Shown here: piece after piece, positions 1-10,812 of the stretch | Layout: each line of letters begins with the position of its first letter | Position numbering within the stretch: position 1 is the first letter of the stretch | DNA from: Capniomyces stellatus | Taxonomy: Eukaryota > Kickxellomycota > Harpellomycetes > Harpellales > Legeriomycetaceae | Reading direction: 5' to 3' | Assembly (NCBI GenBank): GCA_001661515.1 | Contig: LUVW01000036.1 | Coordinates: 181,749-245,748, forward strand | DNA length: 64,000 nt | Program-made: the position numbers and the translations under genes | The notes under the pieces: generated by a model | Seen by the model: only the letters and a program-made list of their open reading frames with translations | What the model was told of the DNA's origin: nothing | The model's database searches: none

Positions 1-547
1 TGAACTATTAAATTTTTTAAATTTACTTTCCAACGATTGAAAAGTGCCTTTTTGTCCAAATTTATGTTCAAGTTTTTTTCAGTTACTGATTTATTAATTT
101 CCCAAATTGCCAGAGCAAAGAAAATCGTGTTTTGAGGGATTGTTTCTTTTAAAAAAAATTCAATCCTGAAGATATATCCTCTTTTGTGAATTTCCTTATA
201 TTACTTTTGTCTCCCACTCGTATTCCTGCTATAAAGTCTCTTAATGTCATGGACCTGAATGTAGGCGTTTATAACATTTATTTTTGAATTATATTTATGA
301 ACTAAAACCAATAAATTTAATAACCAAAATCAATCGTACCAATATATTTATCTTAACAGGCACATAAACATTGAAATAAAATAAGAATACTAAGTAGCAA
401 AGCGAGTAAATATGAATATCTCATCAATGTGTCTTACATGTGTTGTTGCATGCATAAAATCATATTCTGTACATGTGTTGGCACATATAATACACATTAA
501 TTTTATAAATACATTCAACACAATTAAAACATATGGGATCGTTACGT
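1..547. other. Left-edge intergenic DNA
   Basis: AT-rich, no convincing gene. On the minus strand around 500-540 one frame reads K-D-L-R-N-D-P-I-C-F-N-C, which could be the start of a zinc-knuckle following the decayed retroelement-like ORF at 548-1323, but in a shifted frame. Nothing else is supported. Confidence 0.5.
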
Positions 548-1323
548 AGATCCTTAGCTGTGATCATGTTTAGGTCTGTATTCTGACTATTTTATTCATT
601 CCTTCAAAGTATCATCGTATTTCTTTCATCTCATCTTTCAGCGCATTTGGCATCCTATCCACTGGGATATTTGGTGTAAACAATATATTTACATTGTTTG
701 ATGCATATATATTGCGCTCTCCAAACCTCCAGGCAGCAATGCCGTGAATGATTCCTATCTCGGACAAGACTTAATTAATCCTGTTCAAGAGGGTTCCAAA
801 TTCCACTCCATTCCCATTCGGAATGCTAATGTTCAGCACTTCACTTTCGATGTCAATGGTCTTGTAAAACTCGACCTTTTTGTCGCCTATAACTGCTTCT
901 TTGCTCAGAAAGCTTTCCATTTCCTCATTCGAAGGAAAGCCTATCAAAACATTTTTCTTAACTTGGTCCAAATTGAACCCAATTAATGAATCACCCACAT
1001 TCATTTCCACAACCTTCATAATTGAACTAACATCATCTTTTACACAGGACATTTGGTATCCTGTGATGTTATCTCCATCCCCTCTAGTCATTACTAGCAG
1101 AGGTAGTTGTTTTTTTTGTCAGGAGGTGAATGGCTGACACTTTTTTCACTTCACCTTCCAATCCCTCCATGATTGGTATTTTTTTGTACACTTTTTTTGC
1201 TCTTTCGTACGTTGAGCTTAACCCTTTCTTCGGTTGGTACGAGGTTACTGGTGTTAAACCAGTCTTAACAGCAGCACTATAGCTAGTAGCTAGTTGCTTT
1301 GCGCCCTTATTCGGTGACGACAT
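548..1323 (-). pseudogene. Decayed retroelement-like ORF (possible gag/ORF1)
   Basis: Starts with ATG at 1323 and reads a basic N-terminus, then breaks at a run of eight A (minus strand, forward T run 1110-1117). Removing one A would join it to the frame read from 1091 downward. That frame continues past an in-frame TAA (771-773) and TGA (612-614) while remaining protein-like (for example GIIHGIAAWRFGERN and VNILFTPNIPVDRMP). The order is a basic N-terminus, a central beta-alpha-like segment, then a possible CFNC knuckle at 500-540. This resembles gag or LINE ORF1 architecture, but I did not recognise a specific family. No reverse transcriptase is adjacent inside the window. Two stops plus a frameshift argue for a dead copy. 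A programmed frameshift at the A run is possible but less likely given the other breaks. Confidence 0.5.
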
Positions 1324-1651
1324 TTAGACTAATTGTCTTGGTATAACTAGGTAGTTAAGCTAGAAATAAGGTTTTACTTCAGACAGTTGAGATCCGGTGT
1401 TTTGATTGGCTATTTGAAAAAAATTCTCGCTTGGCTATGAAGTGATGAATTGTCTGTTCATTTTTTTTAATTTTTTTTTAAAAAAAAAGCTAGAATAGAT
1501 TAATTAAGTCCATCGGTGGACCAAATCAAATATTTATAGATATCGGACAGAGTTTTTACTTAACAACAAGTAAGTTAAAACGAAAACGAAAACGAAAACA
1601 AAGAAAAAAACGAAAACAAAGACAAAGGTCATAGCAAGTAGATAAAACAGA
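1324..1651. other. Upstream region of TIM22 with simple repeats
   Basis: Holds a T9A9 tract at about 1471-1488 and a short AAAACG microsatellite at about 1577-1620, 30 bases before the TIM22 start codon. No gene seen. Confidence 0.55.
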
Positions 1652-2734
1652 ATGTCGAGCCCATTTTCAAACCAGCCAACTGAGGCCGAAAAAGATATGG
1701 CAGACAAAGTCACGGGATCTTGTCTGTTCAAGACAGTTTTGTCGGGAGGAGCTGGTAAGTTGTAATAAGGGGGGGGATGGTATAGTTATTATCACAATAT
1801 TATTACCAGAGTTGTTTGGCTTGATCTAAGATCAACTCCTTTTGAATCAAGATCAAATCACCTACGCTTTTTTTTGCAATTCTTGAAAAAAAATAAAAAT
1901 AAAGAGAAAAAAAGATAAGGATGGTGATGCTTCAAAGGTGAAGAAATGAGGAACAATGGGAGAGATAAGAGCAAAGTTGTTTTACTGCAAGTAGCAGGCA
2001 AATGCATAAGTTGAGGATATTACCGAATCATAATATCTAACAGTGATCGAGCTTAATAGAACAGATTAGGATTCTGGTGGAAAGATGTTATTGGGGTGGG
2101 AAAGCGAGAGGGAATGAATGAAATTAAACAATGTAAAATGCAAATATCTATAGGGTTTGGATTGGGAGCAGTTTTTGGGTTAATTATGACATCTATAGAC
2201 TTTTCAAGCCCAACGAACAAAGACGCATCGACAAAACAGCAAGTCAAGGAAACATTGAAAGATATGGGGAAGAAGAGTTTTTCTAGTGCCAAAGGATTTG
2301 CAACGGTTGCAGCGATTTATTCGGGATCAGAATGTATAATCGAGTCTGTAAGTTTTCTGCATTTGTATTTTAAAGTAGCTAGTTATGTGTAGATTTATTC
2401 GGAAATTATAAATGTATGTACTTTGTGGATCAATAGTACAGAGCCAAGAACGATATCTACAATAGTGTTTCGGCTGGTTGTGTGACTGGGGCGGTACTAG
2501 CAGTAAAAAGTGAGTATTTTTGACTATTTATCAACTCGTCGATATTTGTGTATTGTACATTACATTGATGCTATTGTTTTTGTTTTTGCTTTTGTGTTTG
2601 TTTTTACTGTATGCATTTTGGCTTATTGGTTTATAATATTTGCTTGTAAAATAGCTGGGCCAAAAGGGATGCTGTTTGGGTGTGCTGGGTTTGCAGCATT
2701 TTCAGCGGCCATAGACATGTATATGAAGGAGTGA
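1652..2734 (+). CDS. TIM22: Mitochondrial inner-membrane import translocase subunit Tim22
   Basis: Four exons: 1652-1754, 2154-2347, 2437-2509 and 2655-2734, giving 149 residues. All junctions are GT..AG and phase-consistent. Tim22 is the channel subunit of the TIM22 complex, which inserts metabolite carriers and Tim23/Tim17 into the inner membrane. The sequence shows the Tim17/22/23 pattern: a glycine-rich helix (GFGLGAVFGL, from residue 35), then RAKNDIYNSVSAGC, TGAVLA, and a C-terminal GCAGFAAFSAAIDMY. This order and the C-terminal FAAFS segment match Tim22 rather than Tim17 or Tim23. Length is close to the shorter Tim22 homologues. ATG 1652 is the first in frame. It converges on the carrier gene at 3152-5311, a coincidental pairing of a carrier importer and a carrier. 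Intron 1 is long (399 nt). Confidence 0.93.
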
Positions 2735-3151
2735 TACCTCCTGCTGGAATGACAGCCTTTTTATCCTCAAATCAACTCTTTATAGACAACGTTAAATATA
2801 ATATACTTTTATAACACCTTTAAATCCAATACACACTCCTATCCAACCCACACCCGTACATATACAACACTATACGTTATTGAATTACAAATCAAGATTT
2901 TATAATGTACTTTCAACAGTTACATGTGTATATACATGTTGGTGGCTGGTTTGAATCGGCAATGTGATGGTAAGTTTAGTACTAGGTCGGCTTGATCGGT
3001 AACAGAGCCTCAGCAGATAAAACAACATGAATTAAATTAAATTAAAGGTGCAAAGATAGAGTAAAGAAAATAAAGAGATAGCAATTTTACATTAATCTAT
3101 AGTTTTTCAAAGAAGAAAAAAAGAAAAAGAGTATAAATAACAAGTATAAAG
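2735..3151. other. Convergent 3' region between TIM22 and the carrier gene
   Basis: AT-rich 3' flank shared by two convergent genes. A GTAAGT-like donor at about 2970 has no coding context. No gene seen. Confidence 0.5.
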
Positions 3152-5311
3152 TCATAGAAGTTTCATCAAAAGCTCATAAGTAAACAAAGTGACCATTGAG
3201 GCGGGAACAGTTCTAATCATGTTGGTCCCCAGCCCTTTATAAAATCCTCTGAAACCCTCCTTTTTGGCTATTTTGAAGGTAGCGTCAATTATTCCGCTAT
3301 AAATAAATGGCGGCTTGACTTGGTTTTGCAGACGGGTTCTGATCACCTTTTAAATAAAATGGGGGGGGGGGGGCATAAGTAATTGCTGTTAGTAAGTGGA
3401 CAGCTATGTTCTAGGCCTTAAATATATTAGATTTTGACTTACTTCGTGCGGGTATGTTACTGTTGATGCTACGATCTTTGAAAGTGCTGAGGAAAATAGA
3501 ATTCTAAAAGAGCCCATCTGGCTAGAGTCATCGTTGACTACAAGGAGGCGTACATATACCCAAACGTATGTGGTTATTTGTTCATATAAAGACATAAAAG
3601 AGACATGTATAAACCATGGAAACCTTACGTGTTATCGATTTCAGCTTCTCGTACAGTGGAAACTGGATAGCTACATGGGTCACTCCAATCAGGCTGGTTC
3701 CCATCCCCTTGTATAACCCTTTAATCCCTTCTTCCTTCAAAATCGTCTCAACAGCGCCTCGGATGGATGTGTACTGATAATCAGTGTACGCATTCTGGGT
3801 CATAAAACGCGACTTTAACACCCACACTGGGTTTGTTACTACTGTTGTTAATAGCCCTGCCCCCAATGCTGAAGTCATGTGGATAAAAGCATAATTGCTC
3901 TCTACACCTAAAACACTTTTATCGGTTAGTATCAGATAATATGCATATTGGGTTTCTCATACAAGGCACACCATCTTCTATTAGCTCCGCCAGTCATAAC
4001 AGCTTCGTTTGGAAGTGTTCTGCTAGATACTGTTTGCTCAAAAAAAATGGGAAATGATAAATCTGCTAGAAATTCGTTGAATCGTGTCACCATTGTAAGC
4101 ATATAGTAATGAACAAATACCATGGGAAATAATCTCACCCCTTATTCTTGGTACATAACGCTTCAGCCACTCGTATGATGTAAAGTACATTCCCCATGTC
4201 GGCAAGTATCCTAGCAACATTGGGTTTAATCCTCGATACAGCCCAGCAACTCCCTCCTCCAAGAATATCCGTTGTAAAGTACCTAAACACAATCGTTGAA
4301 TTTCGTTTAATCACACCAACACTCTAGACGTAGATATACACCACCTTTCCATACCTACTAAACATAATATACAAACAAACAAATAAATAAAAACTTACTA
4401 AATGTTCCTGTGTACGGCTTCATTCCTTTTGATTCAAGCACTGCCTGGTACTGTAATCTAGTTTTTGTCACATCCAAGGGACAAGTAACAATTGACGACA
4501 TTGCTCCAGCCCCCATCCCCGAAACCGTGATTTTCCAGTTCTGGTCACTTTCCTCGCCCGATTCCCTCTCTGCCATTGATGTGAACGACGAGGGCTGGCT
4601 TGTTAGCACCGCCTCTGTGTTGTGGTCTATTCTTTCTTGGTTGTAGTTCACTAAACTTTGTATAACTCTGTGATCTTTTACTCTACTTTCCTCGTACTTT
4701 TTAAAGTTCACCGCCTCCATCCCTCTATCTTTATTTATGCTATCGCTAGCCAATGTCTCTTCGCAGTAAACTGTTCTATCCGTTACTATTACTGACTTTA
4801 TAATCGCACTGATCTTTTCAAGGTTCCTAAAAACCTGCGCAGCCCTGCCCTGATTTCCGGCTTTACACATATCTTCGCTTTGCTTTTTATTGTCTAGCGT
4901 TACGAGCTTCTCTCCGCTGGAAACATGAATTCCATTTCTTTTATTTACATTTGCTTTTACTGCTCTAAAAACGCATTTTCTCGCTCGGAATACTCTGTTG
5001 CTGGTGCCTCCCTGTACACTAGTCCCATCATTAATCTGTAGACACATCTCCCCGCGCTTTAATATGCCACTTACTGCTTTACTCGTGCTTATTGCCTCCA
5101 TAAAACTGCCAGAACATATTATTCCCCCCAGGCCTACTCCCATGGACATATCCTTATCATACTCGGTTTGCCAACTATCACGCTTTATTATTCTGTCTTT
5201 GCTCTTATTGCTGTCTCCACGCATACTAATTGCCCTTCCATCTATATCAAATCGCAAGCCTCTATCTTTAAGGCCTTTAAAGCTTGCTTTTTGGTCTATA
5301 TTCTCCTTCAT
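3152..5311 (-). CDS. Mitochondrial carrier, NAD+ transporter (Ndt/YIA6) type, with long N-terminal extension
   Basis: Five exons: 4399-5311, 4139-4282, 3629-3907, 3443-3537 and 3152-3346; 541 residues. Mitochondrial carriers exchange metabolites across the inner membrane. Three repeats are visible: PLDVTKTRLQ (about 278), NPVWVLKSRF (about 378) and TYPHEVIRTRLQ (about 473). The PxWxxK form in repeat 2, LGYLPTWGMYFTSYE and the SK-IVAS-TYPHE block place it in the NAD+/FAD/folate/pyrimidine branch; it most resembles yeast Ndt1/Ndt2 (YIA6/YEA6). A normal carrier would begin near Met246 (ATG 4576). Instead the frame stays open and protein-like for about 245 residues before it, with no recognised domain. 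ATG 5311 is the first ATG; the frame is open a little further upstream without ATG, so a further 5' exon is possible. Substrate is inferred from family similarity. Confidence 0.88.
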
Positions 5312-6202
5312 TTTCACCCTCGCGATCGTGGTTATTGTGGCTGTCTGCTCTTGCTCAATAAATCCCAAAACTCTATATTTGCACACTAATTATAAATATA
5401 TCCTATATTTATGATTATTGTTATGCGTGGAGTATGTTAGATGAATTTGGTACCCAATACTGCTACTAACGAACCCCAGTGTGCTCAATCTTATCTTTAA
5501 CTCCACTATTCAACTAACTGTTAATGAGTTTAAACTAAAGTGTGTAAATGTACACTCAATATCAACAAAGTATGCCTCTATTTGCACTGTGAACCTCTCT
5601 ATGAATCAACTTTGTATTTATTATTTGAGCTTTCTTTTTGTATTGCACCTACTTCTCACTACTAATGACCAAATATTACCAACCCTGTTCAAATCTTTTT
5701 TTTTTTAACTTTTCTGCTACAATTTCCATCGATGTTGACTGAGTGAAAGATACAACTGGATAAATCTACTTATTCTCCACCTTTGTTACCTTATTTGCCT
5801 AAATTTTTTTTTGTCTGCTATTTTTTTCTGACTTGTAATCAATATAATTCCCGAACTTTGTCCAATAACAGTTTGGAATTTTACGAGCATCAAGCCAGTT
5901 TGTTTTTTTTTCCTGTTTCTCTTGCTAAAATGAACAAAAGACACTTTTTGTTTCAAGTTTTGATATTCAAAACTAAAATGCAAGTCAAACCTGACCTTGT
6001 ATTGAATTGTCATATGAAAAACTAAATCCAAAACCATAATTTGTAAGAACCAACTCAAACAAAACACACATCTATCACATTTAATTACCAACCACCACAT
6101 TATGTTTTTCTAAACTGAGGGAGATTTGCTAAGGTATAAAGCATAAATTATACCATACACACTTGATGAAAAAAATATATATGCCAATATATGGCTCACC
6201 TT
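5312..6202. other. Intergenic, 5' of the carrier gene
   Basis: AT-rich DNA with long T runs. Short ORFs on both strands lack conserved character. Nothing supported. Confidence 0.5.
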
Positions 6203-6676
6203 TTAAATAGTTGTTTCATGGCTCTGCTGCATAAATTTCTTAATTCCATCATCCTCTTCTCATTCCGCTTTAAAAGCAATAAGCTTTACAAACACATATC
6301 GCTCAACAATGTAATAAAATATATGCTTCAGACCCATAAAGTCCATTCGAGGTTCTTGTATACCTAAAGTGTACCCTCAGTCTATTTTCCTATAGTCTTG
6401 AGAAAAAAAAATCTTTATTTGGTTTACGGCCTTGATTTTTTTTTGTCTTCAATTTGATCATCATTAACCCAGGTGCTTTATATTTGACTATTATGCAAGT
6501 GTTTATTGTTTCAGATATAATGTTTCGCTTTTCAGCAAACGTGAACTGTTCAGAATGTTTGACTAAATTGTTGTTTATTTTTCCAGTTCTGATCCCAGTC
6601 CCAAATACATTTGGCTATCTACTTGAACCAACATTGAAAAACATAGTATCTCTTGAGGATTTGGTGTATAAATAAA
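6203..6676 (-). pseudogene. Decayed protein-like frames of unknown origin
   Basis: Two successive minus-strand segments read like protein but contain stops. The upstream one (about 6676 to 6402) includes KHSEQFTFAEKRNIISETIN with an in-frame TAG. The downstream one (about 6376 to 6203) includes MDFMGLKHIFYYIVERYVF and then an in-frame TGA. Each interior stop could come from CAG or CGA by C-to-T. No family was recognised. Similar broken frames occur in other gaps of this window. Chance frames in AT-rich DNA cannot be excluded. Confidence 0.3.
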
Positions 6677-7344
6677 AAAAAGGCCAAATGCTGTTTAAAA
6701 CAAAGCAAATAGTGCCTGGGCTTTGAAAGGTTATATATATTTTTTAACAATAGCCATGTGAGTCATCAATATGAACACCATCATTCTTGAATAGTGTGAT
6801 TAATCGCAATTGCACTTGATGCCTGTTCTCTTTTTTGCTTTATTATTGATTTTTTATTAAAAAAATTTATTATTATTTTCTTTCATTTAACCAACACTGG
6901 ATTATTTTTTTGTACTTGATTACATTACTCTAATAACCGTGTATTTTCTGTCTGGTGGTATAGCTAAACTAAAACACGACAAATCGCAACACATAGATAT
7001 TAGCACAGCTATAAACCCAGTTTGGCATACACCACTTGCTTGGCCAATATCATCAAAATCCCCGTTAAAGCGGTTTTTTTTACACCCTGGTATATCCGGG
7101 TGTATGGTATTAGCTTGGGCCATCAGCATCAGTATCAGTATCGATACATCTCGGTATAAAGAGAGGGAAAATCATGATATGGCGATTTTATTAAAAATAT
7201 AGTAATACACAGTATACTGCCATACTTAATAAATATAAACTGATTTTGGTGGAATACAAATTAAAAGTAGTAAATAAACTTTTATCGAGTCTAAATGTGT
7301 ACAACAACGTCAACTCTCTATTAAAGACGACATTGGCAGGTAAT
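6677..7344. other. Intergenic, 3' of the thioredoxin-fold gene
   Basis: AT-rich; weak protein-like fragments continue on the minus strand near 6680-6850 but are heavily interrupted. Nothing further supported. Confidence 0.45.
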
Positions 7345-8215
7345 CTAGTTTTTGATGAACTGGTTGATCTGCTCAACTGTAGACTCGCCAACCATATCCT
7401 CATAAATTCTACCCTTATCCTCTCTATTTCAATAGTTGAAAGTTAGAATCGACAAAACCAAATACAAAACAAGATAGTTCAAATGACTCAACACTGTACA
7501 CTTCCAAGTACACATAAACATAAACATAAACACAAACATGTATATGTAGATGATAACTGGTCTAAATAAGTCTAAATGCCTTACTTTGTAACAACAGGGA
7601 ATTTAGACATACCCTTGGCGTGACAATATGCTATTTTTAAAGTATAAAATATAGAACGCGTGTAATTGAGCTTACTACAGTATTGAGCACTTTTAATCGT
7701 ATCCAAAATAACACCACCCAACTGCGGCCATTCTTTTTATAAACGATGGTATTTCAAACATAAACCATTTTATATCTACTAGAAGCTAAAGTATATAATA
7801 TTCTACCTATATTGTTTGCGCAGTTGAACGATGCAAACTTGATGCTTTCATTTTCCGGGACTTTTGAAGACGTTATAAAGTTCTTATCTATCCAATCCAA
7901 TTCATTTTAACAAAGAAAAGAACAAGAAGCAATCGGTGTTACTATATACCATTTATTACGAAGCTATATGGCTAATTATGGCAAGACTTGCTAATGGACA
8001 GAAACTGCGTCCTACTATATGTAACTACTCAACGAGCCATTGGTTTACTTACGTCCAACAGCGGAATGCTTGCTATCTGGGATGTAATATAGCACAACCC
8101 ATAACCCGTCATGTAGCTTTGCTACATCGTTAATTCCCAAAATCCTGTTTTTTTCAGCATACGAAGTTGACGCAGCAACCATGCAACTTAAAATTATCGA
8201 TTTAACCGAAACCAT
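7345..8215 (-). CDS. Secreted/ER thioredoxin-fold (PDI-like) protein, five short exons
   Basis: Exons 8053-8215, 7807-7887, 7676-7732, 7585-7630 and 7345-7423 splice in phase at every junction to 141 residues. The N-terminus is a signal peptide (MVSVKSIILSCMVAASTSYA). It is followed by a thioredoxin-like pattern: a hydrophobic strand LWVVLYYIP, then KFASFNCANN, then SKFPVVT with the cis-proline context, and a C-terminal helix STVEQINQFI. Where PDI and thioredoxin carry CxxC after the first strand, this protein reads IPDSKHS (about 45-51), so the usual redox site is absent. A CTYC pair sits at residues 100-103 before the cis-proline loop. It is therefore probably a non-canonical thioredoxin-fold protein, acting in the ER lumen or outside the cell (inferred). 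The longest single exon codes for only 54 residues. Intron 3 is 45 nt, the shortest supported here. A TATAAA lies at 8271-8276, 56 bases before the ATG. Confidence 0.8.
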
Positions 8216-9020
8216 TTTTCTAAATATTAAGTATTGTAGTTATTAGGCACTTTTCTCTAAGGTTGTTTTGTTTATATCGACTCGATGTCTACTACTTGTT
8301 CAAGTGTTGTATAAAAATACTTATTTATTGTCAGTAGAAATTGTATAAAGAGATCACAGATTATTACTTTGGTATGTATATATATACATCAGATGTTGGG
8401 AATGCGATCTTTATCAAAATATTGTGTATAACCCAAGCATTTTGATGTATATTTTTTTTTTAAAAAAAAAGTGCTCAAAGTGCATAATAAAAACATTAAT
8501 AGTAACCTAATAATAAAAACATTAGTAGTGTACTAGTGTTATTGTCGCTCTCAAATGCATTTTTTTCTCCAAGAAAAATTTAGAAATTTTACTAGATTTT
8601 TGATCTACCTAAATTAATTTCGATCTAGAATACAGAATAGAACGGGCTTGGCACAATAATACCAACTATTTTGTTTAGGTTAGAGCTAGAGGTTTTAAAT
8701 TCATCAAGATGATTGAGTGCTTTTTGATTTTAATTTAACTTGGCTAAAACCTAACTCTAATACTAGTTCTCGGTCATTTTAATATTTTCCAACCTTTTCA
8801 AGCAGTCTGGATGACATCTCTACGTGTAAACGTATATTGACAATACAAAGATGTGTACTCGCATCCTGATTAGCGGGTTTGGTCTTGTATGTTTGAATAT
8901 TTAAAACACGTTTAATGCTTGAACTTGGATACGATGCATCTTGGCTATATTGTTTAGTTTATCCTTTTTCTCGAGTAACATGGCTTAGCATATTATGATT
9001 TGTTTTAAAAAGGATAATAT
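8216..9020. other. Intergenic with T10A9 palindrome
   Basis: Contains T10A9 at 8452-8470 and an imperfect duplication around AATAAAAACATTARTAGT (about 8483-8528). No gene seen. Confidence 0.5.
8271..8276 (-). promoter_or_regulatory. Candidate TATA box of the thioredoxin-fold gene
   Basis: TATAAA on the minus strand, about 56 bases upstream of ATG 8215. Position fits a core promoter with a short leader. In AT-rich DNA chance matches are common. Confidence 0.35.
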
Positions 9021-9251
9021 TTAAATATAGCAGACTACCGTCGCTGTCGACCCTTACGCCAAATATTTGCACTGGTTAGTATGATAGACTCTGTTTCCAC
9101 TCTTATACTGACCTAATTCTACGTAGGTCAAGGGATTGATACTCTTGCTATTTGCGCTCCTTTAGCGAACTTGGCTCTACTCGTTGGTTAAAGCTGTTTT
9201 TTGGTAGGGCGGCTAGATGGTTTAAGCCTTTGTGCTTTGTCCAGGCCCTAA
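9021..9251 (+). pseudogene. Fossil protein-like frame with two interior TAA codons
   Basis: A 77-codon plus-strand frame in a locally GC-richer patch. It is protein-like (for example ALVSMIDSVSTLILT and GIDTLAICAPLANLALLVG) and is interrupted by TAA at 9114-9116 and 9189-9191, ending at TAA 9249-9251. Both interior stops could be CAA changed to TAA. No family recognised; a mobile-element origin is inferred. The minus strand of the same patch also has an open frame, so strand assignment is uncertain. Confidence 0.3.
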
Positions 9252-10777
9252 ACCTACATCTGGATCCAAGCCTGGGCCAACCTTGTCTGTTTTTTATTAT
9301 TGATATATATTTTTTGATTTTACTATTATTGATATAAACCTTGTCTGTTTTAGCGTGGGGTTTAATTATAATTGTAATCGTAGTTGTAATTGTAGTTGTA
9401 ATTGTAATTTTAGTTACAATATACATCCAACTTGTGCCAAAAAAAAAAGTTAAAGACCAAAAAATCAAACCAAAAAAAAAATCAAACTAAAACGGCCACA
9501 TCTAGTTAGAACCAATAAACGGCTGGCTGCGTGGTTTTAAAAAGCGATGGTCGTTTTTGTGTTGGCTTTTTCTAACGCCCACCGCTAGTTCGTTTCGAGT
9601 GTTTAGTTGCTTGATAGGCACTGCTTATTTGGGAGGGTGGTGGTGGTGCTCTTACTATTCATTGGTATTTTCGATAACTACTATATACGCTGTTTATTAC
9701 GAGTAATTACTAAAAAAAACCCGAGTTAATTTATATTCAATTTCTAGACAACCAATTCTACCTTAATTCTCCAATTTAGGACATTGGAAATCATACGCAT
9801 CCACCGTGTAATTCAGACTGTCTTTACAGTTAACGACCAAATTGCCTAATATAGTGTTTTATTTTTTATTGCCATGTTATTTCTTTTAAAGTTGCAATTT
9901 AGTTAAATTCACCACATTGGCCTAACAAGATACAACCTATTCACCAAATTCCAAAATAGGCTGCCTCTTTGTCACTCGGCAGATTTTAACTAAACTTATA
10001 CTATACTAACATTTACACTGGTTCTGTCTTTCAGCTTAGAATTTATCAATAAACTGTATATGGCAATTGAAGATTTTCTAATGTAATAAAGGCCAAGTTT
10101 ATAAACCAAAGCTATGTGAACTTAATACAAAATCAGTGTTTTAAACTTCATCATATCGTTTTAAACAAAAACATATACAATTATTAATAGCAGCTTTCTA
10201 CGCTTAAACCAAGTGTACATTATCTGTTTTTGAAAATGTTACTCTTTACCAAACAAGTTGGTGCTATGTACCTTTTATTCATTGCAGGAAGTTGGTAAAA
10301 AATCGAAAGTTCATTTGTTGCTGGACCAGATTTAATAGCTTTTGAACATGAAATTTCAAAGTTGAAAATGATAATAATAGATGAAATCTTCCTTTTGAAT
10401 TTTGGAGCATCTCTAACCGTATCTTTTTGATTAATTCGCGTATATCCCCCGCCCCTTTATATCTTTACAGCTCGTAATAGGGTGATATTCACTTCCTTAT
10501 CTGGACAAAATACATGAGCTGTAAATTACTAAAGAATGCATGAGCTTGAAGAGTAAAAGAAATAAATTGAGAGTAAAAAAATATGATAAACATGTTAATA
10601 AATTTCAATAAAAAAAATTTATATATATATGATAAAAATTTATTAACGATCAAATTGGCGGACAAATATTGACTATTTTCAATGAAGCTAGTTTTAGCGT
10701 TTCATTGAACAAGTTCCTGGAGACAAGACTTATTCGTTGAAACAATAAAGCTTAGTTTTGTTGCGTTGTATTGTGTT
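9252..10777. other. Intergenic with low-complexity tracts
   Basis: A 6/12-base tandem tract of the AATTGTAGTTGT type lies at about 9364-9423. A short direct repeat (AACCTTGTCTGTTTT) occurs at about 9281 and 9335. The plus strand near 10340-10400 reads KLKMIIIDEI, recalling a helicase Walker B motif, but the surrounding motifs are missing. No gene is supported. Confidence 0.45.
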
Positions 10778-10812
10778 GATTCTGCTGCCAATAAACTACA
10801 TAAGTAAATAAA
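10778..10812 (+). repeat. Dispersed AT-rich repeat, copy A
   Basis: About 35 bases starting GATTCTGCTGCCAATAAA and ending in a TAAGTAAATAAA tail. A near-identical sequence appears twice in tandem at 36627-36715, and a weaker partial match (CCAATAAACCACATAAATAAA core) at about 19097. May be the 3' end of a small non-autonomous element. Confidence 0.5.

Noticed and set aside
3932..4138. Minus-strand frame between carrier exons 2 and 3 (QTVSSRTLPNEAVMT)
   Set aside because: Splicing at 4138 and 3908 joins conserved carrier sequence in phase; including this frame would break the carrier fold.
5680..5710. GTTCAAATC followed by a T run, like a tRNA 3' end with pol III terminator
   Set aside because: No cloverleaf could be drawn from the upstream 80 bases.
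10260..10440. Plus-strand KLKMIIIDEI resembling a PIF1/Helitron helicase Walker B motif
   Set aside because: No Walker A, no GDF-QLPP motif after it, and in-frame stops on both sides; a single short motif in AT-rich DNA is not evidence.
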